Source: Streptomyces sp. NBC_00490
GTDB lineage: Bacteria > Actinomycetota > Actinomycetes > Streptomycetales > Streptomycetaceae
Reading direction: 5' to 3'
DNA: 64,000 nt
NCBI RefSeq assembly: GCF_036013645.1
Contig: NZ_CP107869.1
Coordinates: 186,001-250,000, forward strand
The position numbers and the translations under genes were made by a program. Below, piece by piece: positions 28,431 to 37,242 of the stretch; the first letter of the stretch is position 1, and each line of letters begins with the position of its first letter. The notes beneath the pieces are model-generated. The model saw only the letters and a list, made by a program, of their open reading frames with translations, searched no databases and was not told the origin of the DNA.

Positions 28431-28501
28431 GGCGGGCCCTCCGGAAGGCACACCGCGGCCAGGGCAGTGGCCGCGGCCAAGAAGGGTGAAGAGGTGACGG
28501 T

Positions 28502-28890
28502 TCAGATGCCGAAGAGCACCGGTGGTGCCCGGACCCCGTGCCGGAGTGCCGGTTGCTCCGATTCAGGCGGGCCTACAGCTGAAAATGAGAGCTGTGCGAA
28601 CCGGAACGGGTCGGCGCCCATGCCAGGCGACGCACCCGGGGTGGAGATCGGCGGAGCATGACTTCCACCGGCACCGTCCCGATGGCTTCGATCGGAAACT
28701 GTGGTGACCGCAGGGCTCACACCGTCTGCGTACGGCTCACCGTGCGCCGAATCCTTCTCGGCCGCGAGCAGCGTGCTGACCGGTGCGCCATGGCGCGCAC
28801 TGCCCAGGGTGGGTGGGCTGAGCAGGGCGATGAGGACGGCGAGCAGGGCGGCCCGAGCCGGGGCCCCGGGTGCGCGAGACAGTGTGCGTG
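28502..28890 (-). other. Open frame without a standard start, signal-peptide-like N terminus
   Basis: A minus-strand frame reads APARAALLAVLIALLSPPTL then GSARHGAPVSTLLAAEKDSA and ends APPVLFGI at 28502. The hydrophobic segment followed by a Pro/Ser-rich tail resembles a small secreted protein, but no ATG, GTG or TTG precedes it in frame; CTG at about 28882 or a leftward frameshift would be required. It may be a degraded gene between secDF and the response regulator. Confidence 0.3.
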
Positions 28891-28960
28891 ACGCGGGCCA
28901 CCACCGCCCCCTTTGCCTGTTCGTGGCCTTCCGCCCCGGGCAGACCGGCAGTCAGTGGGC

Positions 28961-29626
28961 TCAGGCTTGGATGAGGCCGGCGCGGATCGCGTAGCGGGTG
29001 AGTTCCAGCCGGTCACGAAGGCCGAGCTTGTGCAGCAGGTTCTCCCGATGCCGGTGGACGGTCTTAATGCTGATGAACAGCATCTCGGCGATCTCCTTGG
29101 ACGAGTGGCCCTCGGCCACCAGCTTGAGCACCTCCTCCTCGCGCGGGGTCAGCACCTGATCGGGCGGCTCCTCACCGTGGCGGACCCGGTCGAGGTAGTT
29201 GCGGATGAGCGCGGTGACCGCCCCCGGATAAAGGAAGGGCTCGTCGCGCATGGCGGCGCGGCATGCGGCCACCAGGTCGCGGTCGGCCACGGACTTGAGC
29301 ACATATCCGCCGGCGCCGGCCTTCAGCGCCTGGAAGAAGTACTGCTCGTTGTCGTGCATCGTCAGCATCAGCACCCGCACGCCGGGCTTGAGCGCGAGAA
29401 GTTCCCGGGTGGCCTGCAGACCGGTCATCCGGGGCATGGCGATGTCCATCACCGCCAGATCGACCTCATGGGTGCGGGCCAGCTCGAGGGCCTCCGCGCC
29501 GTCCCCGGCCTCGGCGACGACCTCCAGGTCCGGCTCCCGGTCGAGGATGAGCCGCACCCCGCGCCGTACCAACGCATGATCGTCGGCGAGGAGGATACGG
29601 ATGGCGGATGTATGCGGCGTGGTCAT
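28961..29626 (-). CDS. NarL/LuxR-family response regulator
   Basis: This 221-residue protein has a receiver domain (about 8-125) with acidic pocket Asp15-Asp16, phospho-acceptor Asp61 in AVMDIAMP and the conserved Lys in YVLKSV. A LuxR-type HTH (about 155-215) shows LTPREEEVLKLVAEGHSSKE and FISIKTVHRHRENLLHKLGL. Its ATG overlaps the stop of the upstream histidine kinase gene by 4 bp, so the two are translationally coupled. Targets cannot be read. Confidence 0.93.
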   Translation of the reverse strand: MTTPHTSAIRILLADDHALVRRGVRLILDREPDLEVVAEAGDGAEALELARTHEVDLAVMDIAMPRMTGLQATRELLALKPGVRVLMLTMHDNEQYFFQALKAGAGGYVLKSVADRDLVAACRAAMRDEPFLYPGAVTALIRNYLDRVRHGEEPPDQVLTPREEEVLKLVAEGHSSKEIAEMLFISIKTVHRHRENLLHKLGLRDRLELTRYAIRAGLIQA

Positions 29627-30573
29627 GACTGCTTCCTGAGGGGCACGGTGAGCCGGACCGTCGTGCCGGACCGCGGCTGGGAGGTGACATCCAGAGTGGC
29701 CCCGATGAGCAGGGCCCGCTCGCGCATTCCGCGCATTCCCGCGCCTTCGCAGGCCGCCCCGGTGCCTCGGCCGTCGTCGACAACGGCCAGCACCACCGCC
29801 TGGCCGGTGTGGCGCAGGCTCACCTCGACCTGGCCGGCCTCGGCATGACGCGCCGCGTTGGTCAGCGCTTCCTGCGCGACGCGGTACAGCACCAGCTCCG
29901 TCTGATGGTCCAGCGCGGGCAGGCCGTTCTCGAAATGACGCACCACACGTATCCCCACGTGGGTGGCGAACTCGCCGGTCAGCGAGGCCAGCGCGCTGAC
30001 CAGACCGAGGTCCTCCAGTACGCCCGGCCGGAGCCGACGCACCAGGCGCCGTACCTCGTCCAGGCTCCCCCGGGTGATCTCCTGTACGTGCCGTAGTTCA
30101 CCGCGCAGGGGCTGGTCCGCGTCGTCGGCGGCCCGCTCCAGCGACAGCTGGATCGCGGTCATGCTCTGGCCCACCTCGTCGTGCAGTTCCTGGGCGATGC
30201 GGCGCCGTTCGGCTTCCTGCGCGAACAGGGCGCGGGCGCTGCTGGAGGCCCGTTCGTGTTCGAGGCGCTCGAGCATGGCATTGAAGGTGCGGATCAGTTC
30301 GGCGGTCTCACCGCGTCCCCCTTCCGGCAGCCGTTGCCCGGGGCGCAGCAGATCGACGGTGGTCATCAGCCGGGTGAGCCGGTCGAGCGGGGCCAGGCCG
30401 ATCCGCAGCAGGGCCGCGTTGGCGACCAGCATGACGACCAGACCGGACACGAGGATGATCGCCTCGGTCAGGACCACCGGCACAGACACGGTCACCGGTG
30501 CCCACAGCAGCAGCGCGGTGGCGCTTCCCAGCACCACCGCGTTGAGCGCGAAGATCCGCCAGAACAGGGACAC
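29623..30573 (-). CDS. Membrane histidine kinase (HisKA_3 type)
   Basis: This 316-residue protein starts at GTG 30573 with GGAGAAAGG upstream. Two transmembrane helices (about 7-26 and 32-55) with hardly any extracellular loop are followed by a HAMP-like linker (60-110), the dimerisation/phospho-acceptor segment ELHDEVGQSM with His131, and an ATPase domain with ALTNAARHAEAG and MRGMRERALLIGA. It is the partner of the response regulator at 28961. The missing sensor loop suggests it senses membrane state or acts with another protein. Confidence 0.92.
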   Translation of the reverse strand: MSLFWRIFALNAVVLGSATALLLWAPVTVSVPVVLTEAIILVSGLVVMLVANAALLRIGLAPLDRLTRLMTTVDLLRPGQRLPEGGRGETAELIRTFNAMLERLEHERASSSARALFAQEAERRRIAQELHDEVGQSMTAIQLSLERAADDADQPLRGELRHVQEITRGSLDEVRRLVRRLRPGVLEDLGLVSALASLTGEFATHVGIRVVRHFENGLPALDHQTELVLYRVAQEALTNAARHAEAGQVEVSLRHTGQAVVLAVVDDGRGTGAACEGAGMRGMRERALLIGATLDVTSQPRSGTTVRLTVPLRKQS

Positions 30574-30875
30574 CGGGATGACGCCTTTCTCCGGGTGACA
30601 CGACGTTGTCTCTACTGTCGGTCACCGCGCACCGAGCGTGAACTGCGTCCACTGGTTCCCGACCGGCGTGCCGTCCAGGCTGCCTGCTGCCGGTCCGCGC
30701 GGCCATGGGCTCCAATGCCCAATTCCCGGGCCCGGCCTGCCCACGCCGCGATGGGTCATACGACCTGCCATAGATGGGTATCGCGCCCGATGGGCTTTGC
30801 GCCGCATCGCGGCCACGGTAGAAGCACAAACCGCCACTCGTGATGTGCCGACCCTCACCGTCTCTAGGAGACACC

Positions 30876-31202
30876 ATGTCACTCGATATGTCTCTGGCCG
30901 AAACCCGCCTTCAGCGGCTGACGGCGCACGAGGCCCTCCAGCGCCTCGAACACGAACGTGCTTCCCGCCTCACCCAGTTGCGGGCCATCGACGAGGCCGA
31001 GGCGGAAGCGGAGGAACAGGTGATGGCCGCGCAGAAAGGCACCATCCAGCGAATCCTCACCGAGGTCGAGGCTGCCGTCGCCCGTGTCCAGGACGGCAGC
31101 TACGGCACCTGCCAGGGCTGCGCCAAGCCCATCCCGGTCGAGCGCCTGGAAATCCTGCCCTACACCCGGTTCTGCGTCCCCTGCCAGCGCAACGCCGCCT
31201 GA
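30876..31202 (+). CDS. TraR/DksA-type C4 zinc-finger protein (first copy)
   Basis: This 108-residue protein starts at ATG 30876 with AGGAG 5 bases upstream. A helical N-terminal region (about 5-70, Glu/Ala/Arg-rich coiled coil) is followed by a C4 zinc finger: Cys79, Cys82 (GTCQGCAKPIP) and Cys100, Cys103 (RFCVPCQ). DksA-like proteins bind RNA polymerase through the secondary channel and alter promoter choice. The acidic coiled-coil tip motif of E. coli DksA is not obvious. It heads a plus-strand run with a second copy and an MreB-like gene. Confidence 0.85.
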   Translation: MSLDMSLAETRLQRLTAHEALQRLEHERASRLTQLRAIDEAEAEAEEQVMAAQKGTIQRILTEVEAAVARVQDGSYGTCQGCAKPIPVERLEILPYTRFCVPCQRNAA

Positions 31203-31248
31203 CGACCGCCCGTCCGCCTTCCCTCTCCCGCCCTGCCCCAGGGGTGAA

Positions 31249-31626
31249 ATGGTGAACCATCAGATCATCGACGACGACCGCAGCACGACCCTGTCGATCG
31301 AAGACCTCGTCGCACTGCGCGAAAACCTGCACGAGCAACGCCTGTTCCGCCAGGAACAGCTGCAGCAGCTCTCAGCCGCGGCCACGATCCGCACCGACGC
31401 GTTGCGCGCCCAGCAGACCGCCTCCCAGTTGGAGGTCCGCGTCAAACTCACCGCCTCCGCCCGCATGGTCCTCGCCGACGTCGAAGCCGCCCTCACACGC
31501 ATGGACCAGGGCCGCTACGGCACCTGCCATCTGTGCCGCGGACCCATCTCCCGAGAACGACTGGTGATCGTGCCTCAGGCCCGCTACTGCGCCCAATGCC
31601 AACAGGTCAGGGAGGCCAGCCGGTGA
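31249..31626 (+). CDS. TraR/DksA-type C4 zinc-finger protein (second copy)
   Basis: This 125-residue protein starts at ATG 31249. A predicted coiled coil (about 17-85) precedes the zinc finger Cys93, Cys96 (GTCHLCRGPIS) and Cys114, Cys117 (RYCAQCQ). It is a diverged duplicate of the gene 46 bp upstream. Its TGA stop overlaps the ATG of the MreB-like gene by one base, so translation of the two is coupled. Confidence 0.85.
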   Translation: MVNHQIIDDDRSTTLSIEDLVALRENLHEQRLFRQEQLQQLSAAATIRTDALRAQQTASQLEVRVKLTASARMVLADVEAALTRMDQGRYGTCHLCRGPISRERLVIVPQARYCAQCQQVREASR

Positions 31627-32444
31627 TGACCTCGTCCGGGCCCCACCCGGTGACCGCCCGGCACCGCACCTGGCCCTGGTGCCGGCAGTGCACCGGCATC
31701 GCCCTCGACCTGGGCAGCGCCCGCACCCGCGCCTGGACATCAGGTCGACGGATGATCCTGGACGTGCCCACGGTCACCTTCCCGGGCACCGGTGCCACCT
31801 ACCCCATTCAGCGCGGCAGCATCGTCGACACCCCAGGAACCGCCCGGATGCTCGACCGGCTGCTCGGCCAACGCCTGCCCCGCCTCGGCCGTCCCCTGGT
31901 CGTCCTCACCACGCCCGTCCTGGGCGGAGTCGCCTACCGGGCCCAAGCCCGCACCGCGGTCGAGATCCTGCGCCCGCGCACGGTTCTGACCGTCCCCACC
32001 GCACGCGCCGTGGCCACGGCCGCGGATGCCGACCTGACGCGCCCCCTGCTCGTCGTGGACCTTGGCGCTCACCTCACCGAGGCCACGCTCCTGGCTGACG
32101 GCGCAGTGATCGACGCTCACCACATCGCCCTGGGCACCAGTGATCTGGAGAGCCATACCCCGCCTGCGCAGATCGCCGACGCGGTCGTCGAGATGGTGAC
32201 CGCCATGCTGGACCAGGACCGCACCTCCCAGACGCTCGACGCCCTCCAGCGGGGCGCGCTCCTCGCCGGCGGAGGCGCGCTGCGCCCCGACCTCACCAAC
32301 CGCCTCACCAGTCGGCTGCCCGCCCCCGTCCAGCCGGTGCCCGCCCCGCACACCGCAGCCGTCCGCGGCGCCGCGAGACTTCTCCAAGCCGCCCACGCCC
32401 ACCCATCCGCCACCGGAACCACCAACGTGGCGCACCCCTGTTAG
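31626..32444 (+). CDS. Short MreB/actin-like ATPase
   Basis: This 272-residue protein has actin-fold nucleotide motifs: phosphate 1 at about 24-38 (GIALDLGSARTRAW), phosphate 2 at about 141-160 (LLVVDLGAHLTEATLLADG) and adenosine motif at about 212-222 (LLAGGGALRPD). It also has PTVTFPG and LTTPVLGG, as in MreB (PSVV, ITVP). It is about 70 residues shorter than normal MreB (~340), so subdomains IB or IIB are reduced. No MreC/MreD/RodA genes are near. ATG 31626 overlaps the previous stop. A divergent Streptomyces MreB-like protein of unknown role, perhaps in spore-wall or stress physiology, is the best guess. Confidence 0.75.
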   Translation: MTSSGPHPVTARHRTWPWCRQCTGIALDLGSARTRAWTSGRRMILDVPTVTFPGTGATYPIQRGSIVDTPGTARMLDRLLGQRLPRLGRPLVVLTTPVLGGVAYRAQARTAVEILRPRTVLTVPTARAVATAADADLTRPLLVVDLGAHLTEATLLADGAVIDAHHIALGTSDLESHTPPAQIADAVVEMVTAMLDQDRTSQTLDALQRGALLAGGGALRPDLTNRLTSRLPAPVQPVPAPHTAAVRGAARLLQAAHAHPSATGTTNVAHPC

Positions 32445-32506
32445 CCGACCCACCGTCTCCGGCTGCGCCCGGCGACGCTGCCATGCTCACGCGGAAGGAG
32501 AAGCCC

Positions 32507-33121
32507 GTGGACGGCGAAATACCCCTGGCACAACCGCCCCCCGAAGAACCCCCGCGCGTCCTCCTGTGGCGCAACCCCCTGCGCCGTCGCACGGATCTCG
32601 TGCAGGCATGGATTGCCGTTGGCCTGTTCCTGACTGTCCTAGCCGGCGCCCCCGCCGCCATGTTCCTGGTCGGCGACACCGCCTACCGTCACTACAAGGA
32701 GACCGCCCGGCACCAAGCCGCCACCCGACACCACCTTCCCGCCACACTGATCCACGACGCCCCCCGCCACCCGGAACCGGGATCGGACGAGGCGAAGAGG
32801 GCCCTGTACCCGGCGACCGTCCGCTTCACCGACCTCCAAGGACACGCCCGCACCGCGAAGACCGACGTCGAACCCGCCCTGATCGCTGGCAGCACCGTCC
32901 GTGTCTGGGCCACCGCTGACGGAAAGATCACCGACCCGCCCCTGACCACGGAACAAGTCCGTAACCACACCATGGGCTGCGCCGTCCTTGCCACCATGGC
33001 TGTTCCCCTCCTCGGCGCCGCCGCATACGGCTACGCCACCCGCCGACTGGAGCGTCGCAACCTCGCCCAGTGGGACGCTGCCTGGCCAGCTACCGCTCAG
33101 CGGTGGACCACGTATCCCTGA
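32507..33121 (+). CDS. Rv1733c-like two-helix membrane protein
   Basis: GTG 32507 is chosen because GGAAGGAG lies 6 bases upstream; an ATG at 32483 has no such site. The 204-residue product has a transmembrane helix at about 34-58 (AWIAVGLFLTVLAGAPAAMF), an extracytoplasmic domain of ~105 residues (HHLPATLIHDAP, ATVRFTDLQGHARTAKTDVE, GSTVRVWATADGKI) and a second helix at about 160-182. This is the layout of the mycobacterial Rv1733c family, common in Streptomyces, function unknown. It follows the MreB-like gene by 62 bp. Confidence 0.75.
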   Translation: MDGEIPLAQPPPEEPPRVLLWRNPLRRRTDLVQAWIAVGLFLTVLAGAPAAMFLVGDTAYRHYKETARHQAATRHHLPATLIHDAPRHPEPGSDEAKRALYPATVRFTDLQGHARTAKTDVEPALIAGSTVRVWATADGKITDPPLTTEQVRNHTMGCAVLATMAVPLLGAAAYGYATRRLERRNLAQWDAAWPATAQRWTTYP

Positions 33122-33320
33122 TCCGCTTGGCCCCACGGCGCTCAGGGGGTGGCCGGCCTGTTGCAGCATGCAACCGAGCAAATTGGCTGGATCAGCTTCA
33201 GAACCTGCTGCCCCAGCGGCCACCCCTCACTCGTACTGTCCTGTGCCGGCGCTCTTGAAGATGCTGTGCGCGTGATCACGGGTGCCGTGTCGTTGCCCGG
33301 GCAAGCAGCGTTGGAAGAGC

Positions 33321-33521
33321 GTGGAGACACGGAACGAAGAATCGCCGCCGCATGCGGCCCTGTTGGAGACGCACTGGCACGCCGCGCCGGTGCGGGACGA
33401 ACCGGTCACGGGTGCTCGCGGTCAATGGTTTCGCTTGATGCTGCTGGCGTGTGCTGCGGCATGTGTGACTGTTGCTGTGGTCCTCGGGATGGCCGGGGAG
33501 CTGATGACGCCGATCCGGTGA
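33321..33521 (+). CDS. Possible small single-pass membrane protein
   Basis: From GTG 33321 a 66-residue frame reads ETRNEESPPHAALLETHW, a basic linker (DEPVTGARGQWFR) and one transmembrane helix (LMLLACAAACVTVAVVLGMA). GGAAGAG lies immediately upstream, slightly too close to be ideal. It fits in the gap before the STAS gene with 44 bp between. Unrecognised family. Confidence 0.45.
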   Translation: METRNEESPPHAALLETHWHAAPVRDEPVTGARGQWFRLMLLACAAACVTVAVVLGMAGELMTPIR

Positions 33522-33565
33522 GAGTCGGCGGCACGCTGTCAGAACCTGTCGGTGGGGAGAGCGTT

Positions 33566-33913
33566 GTGGCTGATCTTTCGGTCGTGACGATCGTCTCTGG
33601 CCGCTGCCTGGTGGCGCGGGTCAGCGGCGAGATGGACTACCAGAGCACTCCGTGGTTCCGGGCGCGGTTCAAGGAACTGATCGCACGCGGAGGCCGCTTC
33701 CTCGTACTGGACCTGGCCGAAGTATCGTTCTGCGACTCGGCCGGGCTGAACGAGCTGCTCGGAGCGCGGCGGCAGGCGGATGCGATCGGGGCGGTGCTGG
33801 TGCTGGCGTGCGTGCCCGCGCCGCTGCGGCGGACCCTCCAGATGACTGGAGCGGATCACGTCCTGCGAGTGTTCGACACCGTCGCCGACGCCCAAGCGGT
33901 CTTCGGCGGCTGA
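33566..33913 (+). CDS. STAS-domain anti-anti-sigma factor
   Basis: GTG 33566 has GGGGAG 6 bases upstream and begins the STAS homology directly. The 115-residue product shows CLVARVSGEMDYQSTPWFRA, LVLDLAEVSFCDSAGLNELL (phospho-acceptor Ser in the DSAG loop) and LRRTLQMTGADHVLRVF. Such proteins bind anti-sigma kinases when unphosphorylated and are reset by SpoIIE-type phosphatases, of which two are encoded in this window. No kinase gene is adjacent. Confidence 0.9.
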   Translation: MADLSVVTIVSGRCLVARVSGEMDYQSTPWFRARFKELIARGGRFLVLDLAEVSFCDSAGLNELLGARRQADAIGAVLVLACVPAPLRRTLQMTGADHVLRVFDTVADAQAVFGG

Positions 33914-34070
33914 GTGCCGAGTGGCTGTACCCGACCTCGCCGTTCCCTCTTGGAGTGCCGTGATCGTCCGAAGCGCACCCTCGGGCTGCTCACAAGTGCT
34001 CACTTCCGCCAAGGCATGCCCCTACGCCATGAGGCGGTTCCCCGGCCGCGTCGTCGTGCCGGGGGTGCCG

Positions 34071-34757
34071 TCAGCCAGCGTCGGTCGCGGATGTGGTGCG
34101 GGGTGTCACGAGGCCGCAGTCGTACGCGAGCACCACAGCCTGCACCCGGTCGCGCAGTTGGTACTTGTCCAGGATGTGCGCGACATGGGTCTTCACCGTC
34201 GTCTCACCGATCCCCAGTTCACGCCCGATCTCGGCGTTCGACAGTCCCCGGGCCAGTGTGCGCAGGACATCCAGTTCACGGACCGTCAGTGCGTCCAGGC
34301 GAGGCGGCGGTGACGGAGTGCTCTGCGAGGGCATAGCGGCGAAGCGGTCCAGCAGCCGCCGTGTGACCCGGGGAGCCAGTACGGCGTCCCCGGTTGCCAC
34401 CGTCCGGATCGCCTCGACGAGCGAGTCGGCCGGCCCGTCCTTCACCAGGAAGCCGCTCGCGCCGGACCTCAGCGCATCCACGACATGTGCGTCCAGATCG
34501 AAGGTGGTGAGGACGATGACGCGGCTCGACGGGCTGTTGCGGACGATCAGCTCGGTCGCTTCCACGCCGTCCATGTGGGGCATCCGGATGTCCATGAGGA
34601 CGACATCGGGAGACAACCGTGCGGTCTCCGTGACGGCCTCCCGGCCGTCGGACGCCTCCGCCACGACCTCGATACCCCCCTCAGCCTCCAGAATGAGCCG
34701 GAAGCCCGTCCGGATCATGGGCTGATCGTCTGCCAACAGGACGCTGATGGGACGCAT
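34071..34757 (-). CDS. NarL/LuxR-family response regulator
   Basis: ATG 34757 is chosen because the receiver domain begins at once (MRPISVLLADDQPMIRTGF). The 228-residue protein has Asp10-Asp11, phospho-acceptor Asp56 (VVLMDIRMPHMDG) and Lys in FLVKDGP. The LuxR HTH at about 165-220 shows LTVRELDVLRTLARGLSNAE and GIGETTVKTHVAHILDKYQL. It lies 37 bp downstream of its kinase gene. Confidence 0.93.
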   Translation of the reverse strand: MRPISVLLADDQPMIRTGFRLILEAEGGIEVVAEASDGREAVTETARLSPDVVLMDIRMPHMDGVEATELIVRNSPSSRVIVLTTFDLDAHVVDALRSGASGFLVKDGPADSLVEAIRTVATGDAVLAPRVTRRLLDRFAAMPSQSTPSPPPRLDALTVRELDVLRTLARGLSNAEIGRELGIGETTVKTHVAHILDKYQLRDRVQAVVLAYDCGLVTPRTTSATDAG

Positions 34758-34794
34758 TCGACTCAGTTCTCTCGTCAAAGGATCGTAGGAAGGA

Positions 34795-36036
34795 TCACGC
34801 CAGGTCCAGCACGGCGTGCACACAGTAGCCGCCCCCAGGGCGCGGGCCCGTGTGCAGCGTCCCGCCCACCGCGGCGATCCGCTCCCGCATACCCACCAGC
34901 CCGTGACCGGCGCCGTGCGCGACCACCGTGGCGTCCCGCACTCCCGGCGCGACGCCAACCGCGCCGTCGTCGCAGATCCGGATGGCGAGCCGCGCCGGCT
35001 GGTCCTCCCAGACGAGGTCAACCCGAGCACGGGTCGGACCGGCATGCTTCATCGTGTTGGTCAGCGCTTCCTGAACGATGCGGTAGGCCGTCAGATGGGT
35101 CCCGGCCGGCAGGGCGAGCGGTGCACCTGACACAGCGAAATCGACGTCCAGACCGGTGGCCCGTACGGAGTCGACCAGCGAGGGCACGGCGTCGACGGTC
35201 GGCTGCGGTGGCTCCTTGGAGGGGTCGTGCCGCTCCTCTTCCTCCTCGGTGCGCAACACATCCAGCAGCCGACGCAGCTCCGTCACGGTGTCCCGGCCCG
35301 TCTGCTCGACCGTCGCGTGCAGCTCATGGGCCTTCTCCGGAGCACGGTCCTGCACGCGGTCGGCGGCGATGGTCTGTACGACCATCAGGCTCACGTTGTG
35401 CGCGACGATGTCGTGCAATTCGCGGGCGATGCGCGCCCGCTCGTGCATCACCGCCGCCCGTGCGTTGGCGGCCTGCTCCCGTTCCAGCGCCGCCGCGCGT
35501 TCCACGGCCTCGTCCCGGATCGCGGTACGAGCCCTCGCAAGCCGGCCGAACGCCCAGGCCGCCAGCAGCAGGACGGCCACGGTGACGAACGCAGCCAGCC
35601 GGTGTCCGGCCGGTGCGAGCAGCGCTTCGGTCAGTGCGTCGAGGGGCACGAACACACCGGCGACGACGGTCGTGAGCCAGGGTCCCCGACGAACCGCCGT
35701 GAGGAACACGGCCGCGGCGACAGCCAGATAGGTGGGGCCGATCGAGGTGCCTTGCGGTCCGGCCACCTGCGGCACATAGGAGAGACCCTGCAACGCGGTC
35801 GCCGCCGACGCCGTGATCAGCAGACTCACCAGCGGTACGTGACGGTGCACGGCGAGCGGCACAGCGGTCAGCAGTACGAGGCCGAGCCACCAGGCGTCAG
35901 GTGTGCGGAGTGCCTGGTCGCCCGCCGGAACGGCCTCGGGCAGCGCCAGGCAGCCGGCGACCGCCAAAAGGGCCAGTCCCGTATCGGTCACCGCGGGTGG
36001 TATGCCGTGGCCGGCCAGGGACCTGATCGCTTTCAT
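34795..36036 (-). CDS. Membrane histidine kinase (HisKA_3 type)
   Basis: This 413-residue protein has about five to six hydrophobic segments in the first 170 residues, a phospho-acceptor helix with ARELHDIVAHNVSLMVVQTI (His208) and an ATPase domain with EALTNTMKHAG and GHGLVGMRERIAAVGG. It is the partner of the regulator at 34071 and is divergent from an ABC exporter operon. This arrangement is typical for Streptomyces systems in which the two-component pair switches on the transporter. Confidence 0.92.
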   Translation of the reverse strand: MKAIRSLAGHGIPPAVTDTGLALLAVAGCLALPEAVPAGDQALRTPDAWWLGLVLLTAVPLAVHRHVPLVSLLITASAATALQGLSYVPQVAGPQGTSIGPTYLAVAAAVFLTAVRRGPWLTTVVAGVFVPLDALTEALLAPAGHRLAAFVTVAVLLLAAWAFGRLARARTAIRDEAVERAAALEREQAANARAAVMHERARIARELHDIVAHNVSLMVVQTIAADRVQDRAPEKAHELHATVEQTGRDTVTELRRLLDVLRTEEEEERHDPSKEPPQPTVDAVPSLVDSVRATGLDVDFAVSGAPLALPAGTHLTAYRIVQEALTNTMKHAGPTRARVDLVWEDQPARLAIRICDDGAVGVAPGVRDATVVAHGAGHGLVGMRERIAAVGGTLHTGPRPGGGYCVHAVLDLA

Positions 36037-36314
36037 GGTGCAAGCCTAGAGCGGCACCAGCGCCGGACCGCCGTACCTGGGGTGGAGCCGACCGGCCCCC
36101 TCTCCTTCCTGGTGCCTCCTTCTCAGGAGGGAGGACCGGTGTCGCTCGCCGAACCGGCCCGGAGCGGGTCGGACCGCGGAGCCGGGGACGGGACCGTCGA
36201 CGACTGCGGCGAGCCGGGAAGGAGGCTCCACCAGTCCGTAGATGAGGGTGCACCGCTCCGCGCGAAAATCCCACGTGCTGACGCCGTCGACCCTGGTCGG
36301 ATCCTGGAGTGCTC

Positions 36315-36336
36315 GGCTCCTCCGTACGGCGGAGCC
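36315..36336. promoter_or_regulatory. Near-perfect 22-bp palindrome upstream of ABC operon
   Basis: In the 417-bp divergent spacer between the kinase and the ABC ATPase gene, GGCTCCTCCGTACGG and the following CGGAGCC form a palindrome with a single mismatched pair. A second GC-rich inverted segment (GGCGGAGCCGCC) follows near 36358. A regulator site or hairpin is possible; nothing else was recognised in the spacer. Confidence 0.35.
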
Positions 36337-36453
36337 GGCCCGCCCTCTCATCTGCGTGGCGGAGCCGCCGTATAGCCGCCGAGACGGAGGATCCTGCCGC
36401 GCAACGGCGATGGACTGTGAGCACCACTGACCGAACCGATCAAAGGTCCCCAC

Positions 36454-37242
36454 ATGCTCGGAGCACGCAGCCGCCGAACACCGCCCGCCGCGCCCATCGG
36501 AATCGACTCCGCCCGTAGTGCCGTACGTCTGACGCAGGTAACCAAGGCCTACGGCAGCGGCCCGTCCGCGGTCGTCGCGCTCGATCAGGTCAGTACCGGC
36601 ATCGGCGTTGGCACGTTCACCGCCGTCATGGGCCCCTCGGGCTCGGGGAAGAGCACCTTCCTGCACTGTGCCGCCGGACTCGACCAGCCGACGTCCGGGG
36701 TGGTGCAACTCGGCGGACAGAACCTCGGGGACCTCGCGGAGCGGCAGCTCACGACGTTCCGGCGGACCCGTGTCGGGTTCGTCTTCCAGGCTTTCAACCT
36801 GCTGCCCTCCCTGACCGTGGAACAGAACATCACCCTCCCCCTGCGACTGGCCGGTACCAAGGCCGAGAAGGGAGCACTGGGCGGCATCGCAGCCGCCGTG
36901 GGTCTCGCGGGACTGCTGGAACGCCGCCCCGCCGAGCTCTCCGGGGGCCAGCAACAACGTGTCGCCATCGCGCGAGCCCTCATCACCCGCCCCGAGGTGA
37001 TCTTCGCGGACGAGCCGACGGGCGCACTGGACCCCGACACGGCCGAGGAGATACTCGACCTGCTCCGGCAGGCGGTGACCGACCTGCACCAGACCGTGGT
37101 CATGGTCACCCACGACCCGGCCGCTGCGCAGCGCACGGACCGGGTGCTGTTCCTGGCCGCCGGCCGAATGGTCGACTGCGTCGAGGCACCCTCCGTGGCT
37201 CGGGTCAAGAGCGTCATGAGCGAGCTGCGGAGGGCGTACTGA
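36454..37242 (+). CDS. ABC transporter ATP-binding protein (LolD/MacB type)
   Basis: This 262-residue ATPase starts at ATG 36454 with AAAGG 7 bases upstream. It has Walker A GPSGSGKS (60-67), Q-loop FVFQAFNLLPSLT, signature LSGGQQQRVAIARAL, Walker B VIFADEPTGALD and an H-loop MVTHDPAAA. The sequence type is that of ATPases working with FtsX-like permeases. Its TGA overlaps the ATG of the permease by one base. Confidence 0.94.
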   Translation: MLGARSRRTPPAAPIGIDSARSAVRLTQVTKAYGSGPSAVVALDQVSTGIGVGTFTAVMGPSGSGKSTFLHCAAGLDQPTSGVVQLGGQNLGDLAERQLTTFRRTRVGFVFQAFNLLPSLTVEQNITLPLRLAGTKAEKGALGGIAAAVGLAGLLERRPAELSGGQQQRVAIARALITRPEVIFADEPTGALDPDTAEEILDLLRQAVTDLHQTVVMVTHDPAAAQRTDRVLFLAAGRMVDCVEAPSVARVKSVMSELRRAY

